Shown here: one piece after another, positions 36,401 to 46,200 of the stretch
Numbering within the stretch: the stretch's first letter is position 1
How the letters are laid out: each line of letters opens with the position of its first letter
DNA from: Liolophura sinensis
Taxonomy: Eukaryota; Mollusca; Polyplacophora; Chitonida; Chitonidae
Reading direction: 5' to 3'
DNA length: 64,000 bases
Assembly (NCBI RefSeq): GCF_032854445.1
Contig: NC_088301.1
Coordinates: 20,019,808 to 20,083,807, forward strand
The notes under the pieces: generated by a model
What the model saw: the letters and a program-made list of their open reading frames with translations, nothing else
The model's database searches: none
Told to the model about the DNA's origin: nothing
Program-made: the position numbers and the translations under genes

Positions 36401-39400
36401 AGCAATTTACACCCGCGCCCCCTCCGCCAGCACCATGGCTTAAACAAAATTCGGTAAAAAAAAAATGCAGTGATGTTAAAAGCAATTTATTAGACATCAC
36501 TGGTCTAGTATTACTGAAAATGTGGTCTTGTCATCACCGCTCTTACTGTCTTGGGGGCTTATGGCAGTAAGCGTTGAACGAGGCTGCTGGGACGGTTTGC
36601 CTATATAACGTTCGTTGAAAACCCCTTGTCTTAATATTCCACCAATGCGGTGTAAATATCTGTAAGTTACGCGCTGGAAAGTGCGTGAATAACTTGCCAA
36701 ATGGGATCGGTTTAGCCCGGACACTCCAGTTTCTTCCATCCGTAAAACTGACTGCAGTCGTACCTGTTCTGACCTAATTTTAGCTTTGGGTGGAATGGGT
36801 AGTGGTGTTGGGAAGGGGTGAGGGACTGCCCCACCATTCAGCCATGGCCCTCTGATGGCTGGAACGTGAGATGTATTCTTTAGGTCATCATTTTGTGTGT
36901 TTTTAACTCATATTCTAATGGGCGTGCCACCAGATTTTCCCCTCACAACAGGTGGCGGCAGTGTGACATAGTCTTATGATGCGTAATGCGGTTTCATCTG
37001 TTACGTATTTGGTCTACTTATTGTAACGTCGTGCTGTTGACGCTGCATTGGGATGTCATTGAAATAACATAATACGTCCCACTTCGGACTTCTGTCTGTA
37101 TTCCATGGCACAAACATGAATCGTGTCTTAATTCATTCCTTTCCAGAGGTTTATACCTGGTGGTAGCTGGTCATTTCCCGGTGTGGTCAATCTCTGAGCA
37201 TGGACCAACCAAATGTCTGGTGGATCGACTGATGCCCATGTTACACAAGTACAACGCCACAGCATACCTGAACGGCCACGACCACAATCTTCAGGTAATA
37301 CTGTTGGCATTGGTTTTCTCTTGTTGGCAATGGGTGTGTCTTGTTGGCATTGCTTTTGTCTTGTGGTCATTTGTATTGTCTCATTTGTCTTGTCTTTTTG
37401 GCATTGCTTTTGTTTTGTTCTCATTTGATTTGTCTTGTCATTGGTTTTTGTCTTGTTGTCATTGATTTTACTTTGTTTGGAGTTCATCGTTGTTTCCAAC
37501 AGTGATCCTGTCATAATATGGCGGAGTTTTATTGTTGCGCGCCAGTCCCAATGCCAGCATATTAATAAAGTGTTTTCAGCAGAACTCTGTATCGCATAAA
37601 AGTACATGCTGACACTCTATCGATCTACCTAATACTTGGCCTATACCCTAATACTGGGCCTATACTCTAATACTTGGCCTAAATATATATATCCCAATAC
37701 TTTGCGCTTATACCCTGACACTTGGCCTACGCCCTAATACTTGGCCTATACCCTCATACTTAACCTGTACCCTAATACTTGGCCTGTGCCCTAATACTTG
37801 TCCTACACCCTAATTCTTGTCCTCTACCCTAATATTTATATTTTATGAATTGTTTATATTCGTATTGCCTCTAGACCAGTTCGTCTGCTGGAAGACCAAT
37901 ACCAAAGCGATACAAATATCAATAGTTCTTAACATATTTAATAATATAACGAACTGTTTGAAGACTTAGGGGATACATGAAACGGTACTATAAAACAAAG
38001 AGTATAGTCGTGAACATGAAGGCAGATATGCAAAAAAACAATTCCATTCTTGAGGCATATTTTGTGTTTCTTGATAAGCCCTTTATTTTATACATATTTT
38101 CCGTCAATGGTCGGAAATATTTTTGAAATGACGTCATCAGTGAGCATGCCGAAAACATGAGATGTGCTTAGCACCCCCAATTCTGTCCGGCCTTACGAAA
38201 ACTGCAGTTTACAGCTATTTTTATGACAAGGAAGACAGCTGATAAACTTTTTTTGTAGTTTTGCATGTTAGGTCACATCATATACTACGTATTAAGAAAT
38301 GAAAAACAAGCCTTTCACTCCCATGTTTTGAAGTAAACTTTTCAAATAATGCTTGAAAACTCAAATGTGAAATGCCTGAGAAAGATTCTGTTGTTTTGAA
38401 AGATGTCCATTCAAACCGCTAATGAAGCATACAACAAAGAATGTGCGCTGTGCGTGACATTAGACATCGCTTGTCTGACGTTAAGCTGTACCACTTGAAC
38501 CCGGGCCATACGGAGTTAGTCGAGCTCAGTTAGGTAACTTTTCGAATATTAATACAACGCAATAGTTAAGTGTCACTGACGGTCCCTGATGCAGCAGCAC
38601 TCTTGGCACCCGCCCATACCCCACTGTCACCGGGCTCGCAGATCTTTCAAAGTTCTGGATTGCTTTTCAGCTCTAAAAAAATTGCACTGCTGAAGTCCCA
38701 GGGCCATTACATCACTGCACAGGATGCTACGAGCTTCTAGTATAAACCTTGCCTCAGAATTTGTCCCGGGCGGATGAACATTAGAGAACTAAAGTAGACA
38801 TATCCTTACTGACAAGCTGTGGTTCAGAGTGTATAGATTAACAACCACCTTCCAATCACAAAAACAGATCAACGTTTTGCGGTCAACTTTTTTTTTTTGC
38901 GCTTAGCATCTGAGTATAGACAAAATCTTAACACACACACTCACAAAAGTAGCGTTTTTGATAATCGCCTGGATTCATAGGCTGGGCAAAATTGTATCTA
39001 TAACTTATACTTTTAATTCTTTTTTTTTGGGAGAATTTTCTCTGTGCTATACACGCAGAAGGCATTTCAATTATGATGAAATACGATAACATTTTCAGAT
39101 CACATTTCAGTCATGTGACGTCATAGCATTTTTTTCTGAAGAATTTCCCTTATTTGTCTGCAAGGCCCGGTTGTTTAAATGTGTTTCTTAATACCAGATT
39201 TAACTTTAAACCAAGTCTTCAATCTTATACTTATTCCAAAAATAATTGCCTAACAGTATATTAAATACAGACTAAATCTGCTGCTGTTATACTTTGACTT
39301 CGGACAAACCATTTCTGATGAACTACCTTATAATAATTCAATTAACTTTTGGTGCATTTTCTGGCGCCAAAAATGTTTTAAAAAAGGTGTGGCCTGAAAA

Positions 39401-39928
39401 CCCCACTTTAGAAAAAAATTTTTGGCTAAAAGAAATGTAAAAAATGAATGAATGAATGAATAAATACATGGGGTTCAACGTTGTACAAATGTGAAAAAGA
39501 AATACTTTCTGGACCAAATTCTGTGTTGCCTTTAATTTGATTTATTATTTATTTGATTGGTGTTTTTGCTGGAAGACCTTCACACGTACGACCTCTTTCA
39601 TTTGAGGCACACGTAGTTTTTTACTTTATGCGCACTAAGATGAATTACTTTCTGTAATGTTTACTTACGTTCTTTGTTTCAGCACCTGGAGTACAGTATG
39701 TTAAACACAACGGTGGACTACTATGTCATTGGTGCTGCTGATGTGGTAGACCCCAGCACGAAGCATATCAACGACGTTCCCACGGGCTCTCTGAAGTACC
39801 ATGGCGCAAATATCCTCACGTTAGGAGGATTCGCCTTCGTGCAAGCGGACATGAAATCGATGAATTTGACCTTTGTGGATGCTGAAGGCGCCTTGTTGTA
39901 TTCCCATGCAATGCTACCCCGTGTTTAG
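30365..39928 (+). CDS. ACP5: Tartrate-resistant acid phosphatase type 5, copy B
   Basis: Six exons: 30365-30419, 33179-33381, 34347-34471, 35892-36092, 37147-37294, 39683-39928 (978 nt, 325 residues, the same length as human TRAP). Exons 3, 4 and 5 have exactly the lengths of copy A (125, 201, 148) and all phases agree, so the two arose by tandem duplication. Signal peptide: [18 protein letters not shown]. Predicted ligands D32 (GDFGG), D70 and Y73 (GDNFY), N108 with H109 (GNHDH), H204 (AGHFPVW), H239 and H241 (GHDHNLQ) are intact. The Trp after the first Asp ligand (GDW in copy A and mammals) is Phe here. Loop: [20 protein letters not shown]. Sequons include NFT, NVS, NTT and NLT. Predicted active secreted phosphatase. 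An AATAAA lies at 40312, 384 bp past the stop. Confidence 0.95.
30634..30866 (+). mobile_element. SINE family 2 fragment
   Basis: GTAGAGCAAGAAAACACGAC, GGGGTGTCATATCTGGTGTC, TTGTCATATGACTGAAACAT. ACP5 B intron 1. Confidence 0.82.
31891..32070. mobile_element. Palindromic MITE family P, copy 1 (diverged)
   Basis: CTGTTGTCTGAGCTAGTGAT, TATTCTGTTAAATATAGCAC, TGAATATAACACAGTATTAT. Same motifs as the clearer copy at 41397. Confidence 0.6.
32255..32571. mobile_element. Family Q TIR element, copy 2 with both ends intact
   Basis: Left end TACTCCTTACAGCGCATGCG; right end CGTGCGCTGTAAGGAGTA is its inverted form (one mismatch in the CATGC/CGTGC core). 317 bp with no coding capacity. Confidence 0.78.
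32612..32868. repeat. 36-bp tandem repeat, seven copies
   Basis: Unit: GTTGTGTGCCAGGCATATTT then CCCCCAAATAAATATA. Because 36 is divisible by three it opens frames on both strands (minus-strand 12-residue unit containing [12 protein letters not shown]), which I take as accidental. ACP5 B intron 1. Confidence 0.95.
33047..33130 (-). mobile_element. SINE family 1, degenerate tail just before ACP5 B exon 2
   Basis: CGAGAATATTTCACTTATAC, then GGGCAACATAAGGG; ends about 50 bp upstream of the exon 2 acceptor. Confidence 0.7.
33179..33381 (+). CDS. ACP5: ACP5 B exon 2
   Basis: After [49 protein letters not shown]; donor GAG|GTTAGT. Confidence 0.96.
33545..33905 (+). mobile_element. SINE family 2, longest copy
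   Basis: The tRNA-like head GATGGCCTAATGCTTGAGGC (A box) and GGGATCAGAGCCCGAACGG (B box) are followed by GAGACTTGGTATTTGCTGCT, the TCTGGTGTCTTCAGTATGAT body and the TTAAGTACGACGTTAAACCC tail. Lies in ACP5 B intron 2, followed by a second tail remnant near 33994-34042. Confidence 0.9.
34347..34471 (+). CDS. ACP5: ACP5 B exon 3
   Basis: [20 protein letters not shown], then [20 protein letters not shown]; acceptor TTTCAG, donor ATG|GTAAGT. Nearly identical to mammalian TRAP in the NVSAQIAY segment. Confidence 0.97.
35640..35760 (+). mobile_element. SINE family 1, diverged 3' half
   Basis: AGTAACCTGTAGATGGTAGT, GGTTTCCTCCAATCATAATA, GGCGTAAAACACTATTGG. ACP5 B intron 3. Confidence 0.8.
35892..36092 (+). 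CDS. ACP5: ACP5 B exon 4
   Basis: [30 protein letters not shown], loop, [12 protein letters not shown]. Acceptor TTATAG, donor AA|GTGAGT. Confidence 0.96.
36235..36535. repeat. Unclassified dispersed repeat U, copy 1
   Basis: ATTAGAGAGTAAAACCC, GTAACTGGTGAAAT, CTAACTGTTCATGTAAATGC, TAGCAATTTACAC and ATGCAGTGATGTTAA appear in the same order at 53205-53560. ACP5 B intron 4. Confidence 0.75.
37147..37294 (+). CDS. ACP5: ACP5 B exon 5
   Basis: [48 protein letters not shown]; acceptor TTTCCAG, donor CAG|GTAATA. Residue before GHDH is Asn where copy A and mammals have Cys. Confidence 0.96.
37295..37470 (+). repeat. Irregular TTGTCTTGTTGGCATTG repeat
   Basis: Begins right after ACP5 B exon 5. Variants of TTGGCATTGCTTTTGTCTTG recur about six times on the plus strand. 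Confidence 0.75.
37626..37836. repeat. 20-bp tandem repeat, about ten copies
   Basis: Unit CCTAATACTTGGCCTATACC with frequent substitutions. ACP5 B intron 5. Confidence 0.9.
39541..39593 (-). mobile_element. SINE family 1, internally deleted remnant
   Basis: TTATTTGATTGGTGTTTT joined directly to GCTGGAAGACCTTCACACGT; the middle of the element is missing. About 90 bp before ACP5 B exon 6. Confidence 0.65.
39683..39928 (+). CDS. ACP5: ACP5 B exon 6 and stop
   Basis: [43 protein letters not shown], ending MLPRV and TAG at 39926. Acceptor GTTTCAG. Confidence 0.95.
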   Translation, partial: HLEYSMLNTTVDYYVIGAADVVDPSTKHINDVPTGSLKYHGANILTLGGFAFVQADMKSMNLTFVDAEGALLYSHAMLPRV

Positions 39929-40105
39929 GTATACGCATATTTAAGGCGTGAATTCACCATGTGGTGTTTGTTACTGTGACGAATTTTGATTGATGTAACG
40001 TTAAACTAATCCAATTGACTTTTGAACAGTCAAATTTCAGTCACCAACTGTACAAAGCGCTAATCCATCATGACGTCGGACTGATGGTCCTGGGGGGTCT
40101 ACGAT

Positions 40106-40460
40106 CATACTCTTTACAGCGCATGTGCTGCTCTCTATGCTCGATATAGACAAGCGACCACTGCGAACACCATACAAGTTTGACCTTTGGAGACTGTGAG
40201 ACGCACATAGATTTGTTCAGGCCTAGCTTCACCACTAGTGTCCTCGCGGGGAAATACTTCATCATTGAATTGGTTCAGGTCTTGGTTGGAATCGTGTGGC
40301 AGATAATTTTAAATAAATAGAACGCGTGTGTGAAGTATTATTAGATACAATGGTTGACGCAGTACTTTTTGTGGTTTGTGACACCCATCATCGTGACCTC
40401 AGTGTTGCTCAAGATTTCTGTACAAAATTTGGTATAGTGATGGCAGTATATTAAATGTGA
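40106..40460. mobile_element. Family Q TIR element, copy 3 (right end lost)
   Basis: Left end CATACTCTTTACAGCGCATG; interior GTTTGACCTTTGGAGACTGT and ACTAGTGTCCTCGC match copy 4 at 56570. The AATAAA at 40312 that could serve ACP5 B lies inside it. Confidence 0.68.
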
Positions 40461-40952
40461 ACTAAAACTGCAGCTGTTATATTTTGACTTTGGAGAACTG
40501 CATTGGTTGCTGATTGTGGTTAAAATTTTAAATATAAAATCTGACTTCACACTAGTATTAACTAGTACACCTTCGAACAACTGGGCCCAGAACTATTAGC
40601 ACCGGCCAAATGATAGGTGACAAAACTACAGGAATTGTATTAATGTGGTTCAGAAAGAATAATATGTCTCTGGCTTGCACATACGAGCTATTAACGAATA
40701 AATCTTCTTCACAAAAACGGGCCTTCATTTGTGATTACTGCCAATGGAAGATTCACAATATTTGCTACAAAGTCTAGTTTCTATTCTGAATGTGTACATT
40801 CGGTGGTTTTATAATAAAATACTGGGTTCCACTATGATTTCCGGCAATTCGTTCATTATATAATTATTGATACATGTATACATGCGAGTCATTTTCTTAC
40901 AAACTTGTTTTCACGTCCTGCATGTATTCATTTTTATTTTTGAATTATATTC

Positions 40953-41125
40953 ACCAGCTCATGCTGGCTTCCTCTCCGGCCGTAAATGGGGAGGTATTCC
41001 AGAAACCTGCTGATGGTCGTGGGTTTCCCCCAAGCTCTTCCCGGTTTCCTCCCACCATAATGCTGGTCGCCGTCGTATAAGTGACATATTCTTGAGTACG
41101 GCGTAAAACCAAGTCTGAAATGAAT
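40953..41125 (+). mobile_element. SINE family 1, head-less copy
   Basis: CCAGCTCATGCTGGCTTCCT through GGTTTCCTCCCACCATAATG to GAGTACGGCGTAAAACC. Confidence 0.9.
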
Positions 41126-41396
41126 TGGCAAACGGAGGTAACACCGAATACCGGGTTGAACGCCCACTTGTCCATTTTTGTTCGTTGATAATTACTGACA
41201 TCCTGACTTCCTCCTGTAATTTGGCTAAAAATGACAGCTTATTAAAATAATTATTTTACTTTGAATTCAAACAGATTACACATGCATTTCTTTTTTGGCT
41301 GCGTATATATATCAAACATTATAGAAGAAACTCAATGCTGTATTTGCCCCATTGAAGGGTCTCTGGGCGTCTGCAATCTCAGAAATCCCACACTCT

Positions 41397-41640
41397 ACAC
41401 TCAAAAAAATGCCTGTTATCTGAGTGATGCTAGAGTGTATTCTGTTATTGCAGCAGATTGTTCTGTTAAGTATAACACACATATTCTATTGATTAAACAT
41501 AACATTTCTATTAGACCAACAGAATATTATGTTGAATTATGTTGACAAAGTATTGTGTTATAATAACAGAATACATTCTAGCACCACTTAGACAACAGAC
41601 TTTACGTTAAATTTAACAGATTAATTTTTTCAGCGTAGGT
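41397..41640. mobile_element. Palindromic MITE family P, best copy
   Basis: The left half GCTAGAGTGTATTCTGTTAT is mirrored at the right by ATAACAGAATACATTCTAGC. The outer ends CTACACTCAAAAAAATGCCT and (inverted) CTACGCTGAAAAAATTAATC also pair. The element is one long imperfect inverted repeat of about 245 bp with no frame. Confidence 0.78.
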
Positions 41641-42178
41641 GGCCCTGGGCCCTCGCCCATAATTGGTTGCGATTGTTGTTACTCTTCTCTTTGTAGGAAT
41701 CCCCACCTACCCTCTGAATGCTGGCTACGGAGTGGTTAATGCACGCGTGTAAATAACACTATTCAATTTATGCGCATGTGCTGTTAATTAAATGTTTTCC
41801 AGCTGACACCTGTCAGTCTAAGTAAACAAAAAATTAGGTATACGTAAAGTATGAAAGCAATCCGGTAACTTGGCCACTGGACCCTCGCCTCGTTGGTTGG
41901 GGAGTGACCCCATCCCCACGCCCACCCTCAGTCCACTACCGCACTTTTTATTGGCTTCCTATGCCCCTTGAAAAATAACATGCAAATGATACTAGCATGT
42001 AAAGGATATCACATTTTCCTGGCATAGACAAACGAAAACAAAAGAATGGGAAATCAAGCATCACATCTCAATGACTTTTTTTATTCTCAGATTATTTTTT
42101 CCCTGTCTACCCCCCGTTATTGACCCTTGCTGTTGAATGGTGGGAGACGGATGAAACTGTCAAGTATAAGAGTAAGCA

Positions 42179-42347
42179 AGTCTAGCTCATGCTGGCTTCC
42201 TCTCTGGCCGTACGTATGAAGGTCTTCTAGCAACCTGCGGATGGTTGTTGATTTCCCCCCGGGCTCTGTACGGTTTCCATGGTATAAGTGAAATATTCTG
42301 AAGTACGACGTTAAACACCAATCATATAAATAAATAAATAAATAAAA
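42179..42347 (+). mobile_element. SINE family 1, head-less copy
   Basis: GTCTAGCTCATGCTGGCTTC, CAACCTGCGGATGG, then a deletion to GGTATAAGTGAAATATTC and the AAATA tail. Confidence 0.88.
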
Positions 42348-43105
42348 ATTGTATCCTTTATACCGCTATACCTATGACGTAAAAGGCTTCTTTTACGTAG
42401 TTCGTACATTGCTTTGCTTTGTATGTACTAGGACTGCGCATTCTCCAGATAGCAACTACGTGCATAAAACATTCAAGCCAAATTGGAAATAAACAGATAT
42501 GACCATGAAGTCAAGACTAGAAAGAATTTTCTGATGTTTGTTAAAAATTAAAAAAACAAAACAACAACAACAAAAACAAAAAACAAAGCATAACCATTCT
42601 GCAACTTCTGAATATTGTAAGTCAATAATTAAAAGATCGATTTTCAAAATTTTTTCTCTAATATCCTAACTGTTGGCCACATCAACCTAAAGAGTGAGAA
42701 TCAGTATTCATAACTTCCCCCTCCCCCACAGAAAATGACTAATTTCAGAAACCAAGATTTGTGCCTATATTTGTCCCTCTCCCAGTATCTTGAACTCGTG
42801 GGTATAATTGTCAAAAATGCGTGTAACAGCCTCCAATACAGGTTCCCGTCCAGGCACGTATGTAACACGGCATAAACTGTGGAAAGCAGCGCTTATAAAT
42901 CGTTTTATCTATCTGGCTGTCTGTCCACTTTCAGACGTCCTCTCTTCTTGTCCACGGATATTCACTCGCTGAAAGCCAGGCTTGGGTGGATGGCGACATC
43001 GATGTCACAGCTATTGCAAATGTCAGTTGTTAAAATGCATGACATTTCGTCTTCTTAATACCGTAAAACCAAACCCTCGTGAATATCTGCTTACAGATCC
43101 GGTGT

Positions 43106-43293
43106 CTACTCCGCCCACAAAAATCGCGCGTGTCCCAGCAGCTTCGCAAGTCTTTGGTTCCAAGGTGCATAAAATTTGTTGAGCAAATCCCGTGTTTCAG
43201 GCAGCATTTCCATGAAGGTCACGTTTTTTTCCTGTATGTTGTTATACCTGCGTGGTATGGTCATGTTTTGTTGAACTTCGGTTGTGGGCACCT
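43106..43293 (-). CDS. CHST15: CHST15-like exon 8 and stop
   Basis: EVPTTEVQQNMTIPRRYNN, then MLPETRDLLNKFYAPWNQRL and AKLLGHARFLWAE with TAG at 43108. Acceptor AATGTCTTAG. Confidence 0.92.
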
Positions 43294-46200
43294 CTAAGAC
43301 ATTCGACACAGACAAAAAATAAAAATAACGCTTTATTTCAGACAAATATCGAGTGTGGAGAGAATAATTACTTTTTTCATGGGTTTTACTTTGAATCACA
43401 AATACATATTTTTTTAGTAGATTGTTACCCAAAATTGGCAATTCCACACATATTTTTTGAAGAGGAATAATCCTATTTTGTCCATACTTTAATCAGAAAT
43501 ATCATTGTGAATGAAGTATGGCAATATTGTCGCCTATTCTACTTACCTAGATCTAAAAAATCAAACACTTTGAATAGTGTGTCGAGTGTGTTTGTTTTAT
43601 AATACTCTGTTGTTAAGAACAGGAATTGATGTCGTGGGAAAACAGCCAGCCATTTTTCTATGAACACGCTGTACACACTCACCCAAATCCTCACCTGTGA
43701 AGAAAACAATTTCCATATATGTCTTTTCTTTCTTTCTTAAAAATCATAATTGTAAATTTCTCTTCATTTCGATTCTTGTTTTCTTGCAGACGTATTTCAA
43801 TCGCAACAGATGTCACTGTCAAATTTGGGATAGCTATTGACAAAGCTTACCGTTATAAAGAGGCTACCATTGACAGCCAGTGTTTATTATATCTACATGT
43901 ATGTTTCGTGGCAGAAAACATGCGAAAATTAGTCAAAACTATGACATTCCCCCAAAAGTTGACGTCATCTTACACTAATGACCCTCGTTAATTGGCCTAT
44001 GTCAAAATGTCCAAAATTTGACCGACCGACTGACCGACAGACAGAACAACGAGAATATCGAGCTGCTTTGTTGTAACTAAGGGCACTTATGATTATTATA
44101 CGTAATATTATGCGTAAACACAGGTGTTGCCCACCCAGCCTTCCCAATCCTGTGACGTCATTCGCTGTTATTGTTACGTGATTGGTCCTCTTAAACTGGA
44201 GACACAGGTGTTTCCGCTGTTCGTTGCGGGCCATGTGCAAATATAAATATTAAACAGAGATGACCTTTCAAACAACATCTAATATGTCACGCAGCACACC
44301 AGCCGGTAGGTTTCCCTCCACAAGTATTATCATTTTATGCTGTTTGTGATTACAAATAACAGAATCTGAGTTTGTTTACTTGTTAGATTTGCTTATATGA
44401 TTGACATAAAACTAAACTATCGGAATTTCCTTCGACCATAAAAGTGTTATTTCGAGCAGTTTATAGATATCGCTTATGTTTTTTACACTTGATATATTTT
44501 ACACCCAGAGAAAAGAAACATTTGTTTCAATCTGAGCTCGGCGGTATGACACCAGAATACATTTACAATAAACTCCCCACTACACGCAACAATGAGACAC
44601 GACGTCATACATTCACAACTCTGAACTATCTAGGTCAATGGCCTATGCTTGTCGCTGATTGGTCTAAAACGCGTGACCTCTGGTAGGAGGGACAGGGAAC
44701 GACAGCATGAAGTATGTCGTTTTTGCCCCATTTTCTTCATTTTTGTGCGTAGAATAGACTTTAACACCTTCGTCTTGGAGTTTATTGTGTAACCCGATGC
44801 CGGGTCAAATCCCTCGAATGCGATTTGACTCGGTACGAAACAAGGTTCAGCGGTAGACGAAGGCGTTAAACCTTTAAAAAGAAAGAGACACGGAGAGTAA
44901 CAAAGGTCTGGCTACGTCATAAGTGAACGTGTACGTGTGGTGACGTCAGGGGCTGGCGAGATCCTCTGCAAAATTCACTTTGAGAGGACTTATGCGCAGA
45001 TCATTGGTCTCACCTATACTGTAAACGTGAACACTTTCTTGTCTGTAAGAGTAGGAGGATTCTAAATACCCAAATTTGTCTGCTTTCAGGGCGTGTTCAA
45101 GATAGAGTGAACTTCGTTCATGGTCGATTGGTCTCTGTTCTTTGACGCATAAAACAACAACATCAGTTAGCAGAACCTGGGACTAGTATATAATAGTCCC
45201 AGGCAGAACATATTTATGCTGGCGAGATCTGACTTCTCCGGGAACGCCGAACTGTACCCTATCACACTTACGTAAACGGTTAGCGGAACCTCTCCTTTAC
45301 ACTATGAAAAACAAAACACCTGGCGAAAGGCGGAGAATCGGTAAGAAAATGCAAGTTTCAAAATCCCTGTAAATTTCCAAATCAGAAGTATAAAACTTGG
45401 TCGAATCACCCATAAAATTAATGGTTGCTCAGCGAAAATGCCAAAAATGCACACTCGATCAAAAACGCCAATTTTTCGATAGAAAAAGGCTGTGTGGTTT
45501 TAATTTACAGTGTGAAGATCAACGTTGACGAGAAAAATATCTTTACTGAAACTTTTCTGTGTGTAGTTTCTACGTGCTGTGAAAGTTTTGTTTTGGTTGA
45601 ATTTTGTCTTCACGTGTAAAAAATAAACTTTATAATGTGATAAGTTTTATCAAATTTTGGTAAGTTTAAAATCCGTGTTTCTGTCGTAGTCTCTCAGACA
45701 CCATCCATGATAGAGTGAACTAACGAAGTCAATATGGAGAACAGGTTGCACCTGAGTTCAGGAAGAGTTCGAATATTTGGCAACAAACTTTTTTTGTGAA
45801 TAGGGTTTCTGGCATTCAATAAGTGTTATCATGGATTAGAGTGGATAATTGTTAAGCCATGGCATTACGTAGCGTGTGACAACTATAGCGAAATCATACC
45901 TGAATCCTGGATGAGAGCAAATGTGGTCCTCCAGCTATCATTATAATTAACATGTTATGCGTGATGGAAGTATAAGGCTGAACATCTGTTACATGTGTTT
46001 AACTGATTGCTGCATAACTGCGTGTTCAAGAATTTTTCAAAAAGCTACATTTGAGCTGCTGTAATTTTTCTCCACTCTTCAGTGTTTAGCGCAAAAAGAT
46101 ATTTCATTGTGACTGGAACAGGCTATCACTCGACTTTATGTCCTATACATTGCTTTCTTGCACTCGGGCCGATTCCCCGCCCTACCATGCCAGGTCCTTT

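Larger units (their letters stand above)
39929..43105. other. Intergenic DNA between ACP5 B and the CHST15-like gene
   Basis: The genes converge here. Holds family Q and P elements (40106, 41397), two SINEs (40953, 42179) and AT-rich unique DNA. No further exon seen. Confidence 0.6.

Noticed and set aside
40312-40317. AATAAA as the polyadenylation signal of ACP5 B
   Set aside because: Possible by position, but it is a common hexamer in AT-rich DNA and lies in a mobile element; noted in the gene entry, not called as a feature.
43719-43991. 90-codon plus-strand frame next to CHST15-like exon 7
   Set aside because: No similarity recognised and it lies in the intron and antisense strand of the sulfotransferase gene.
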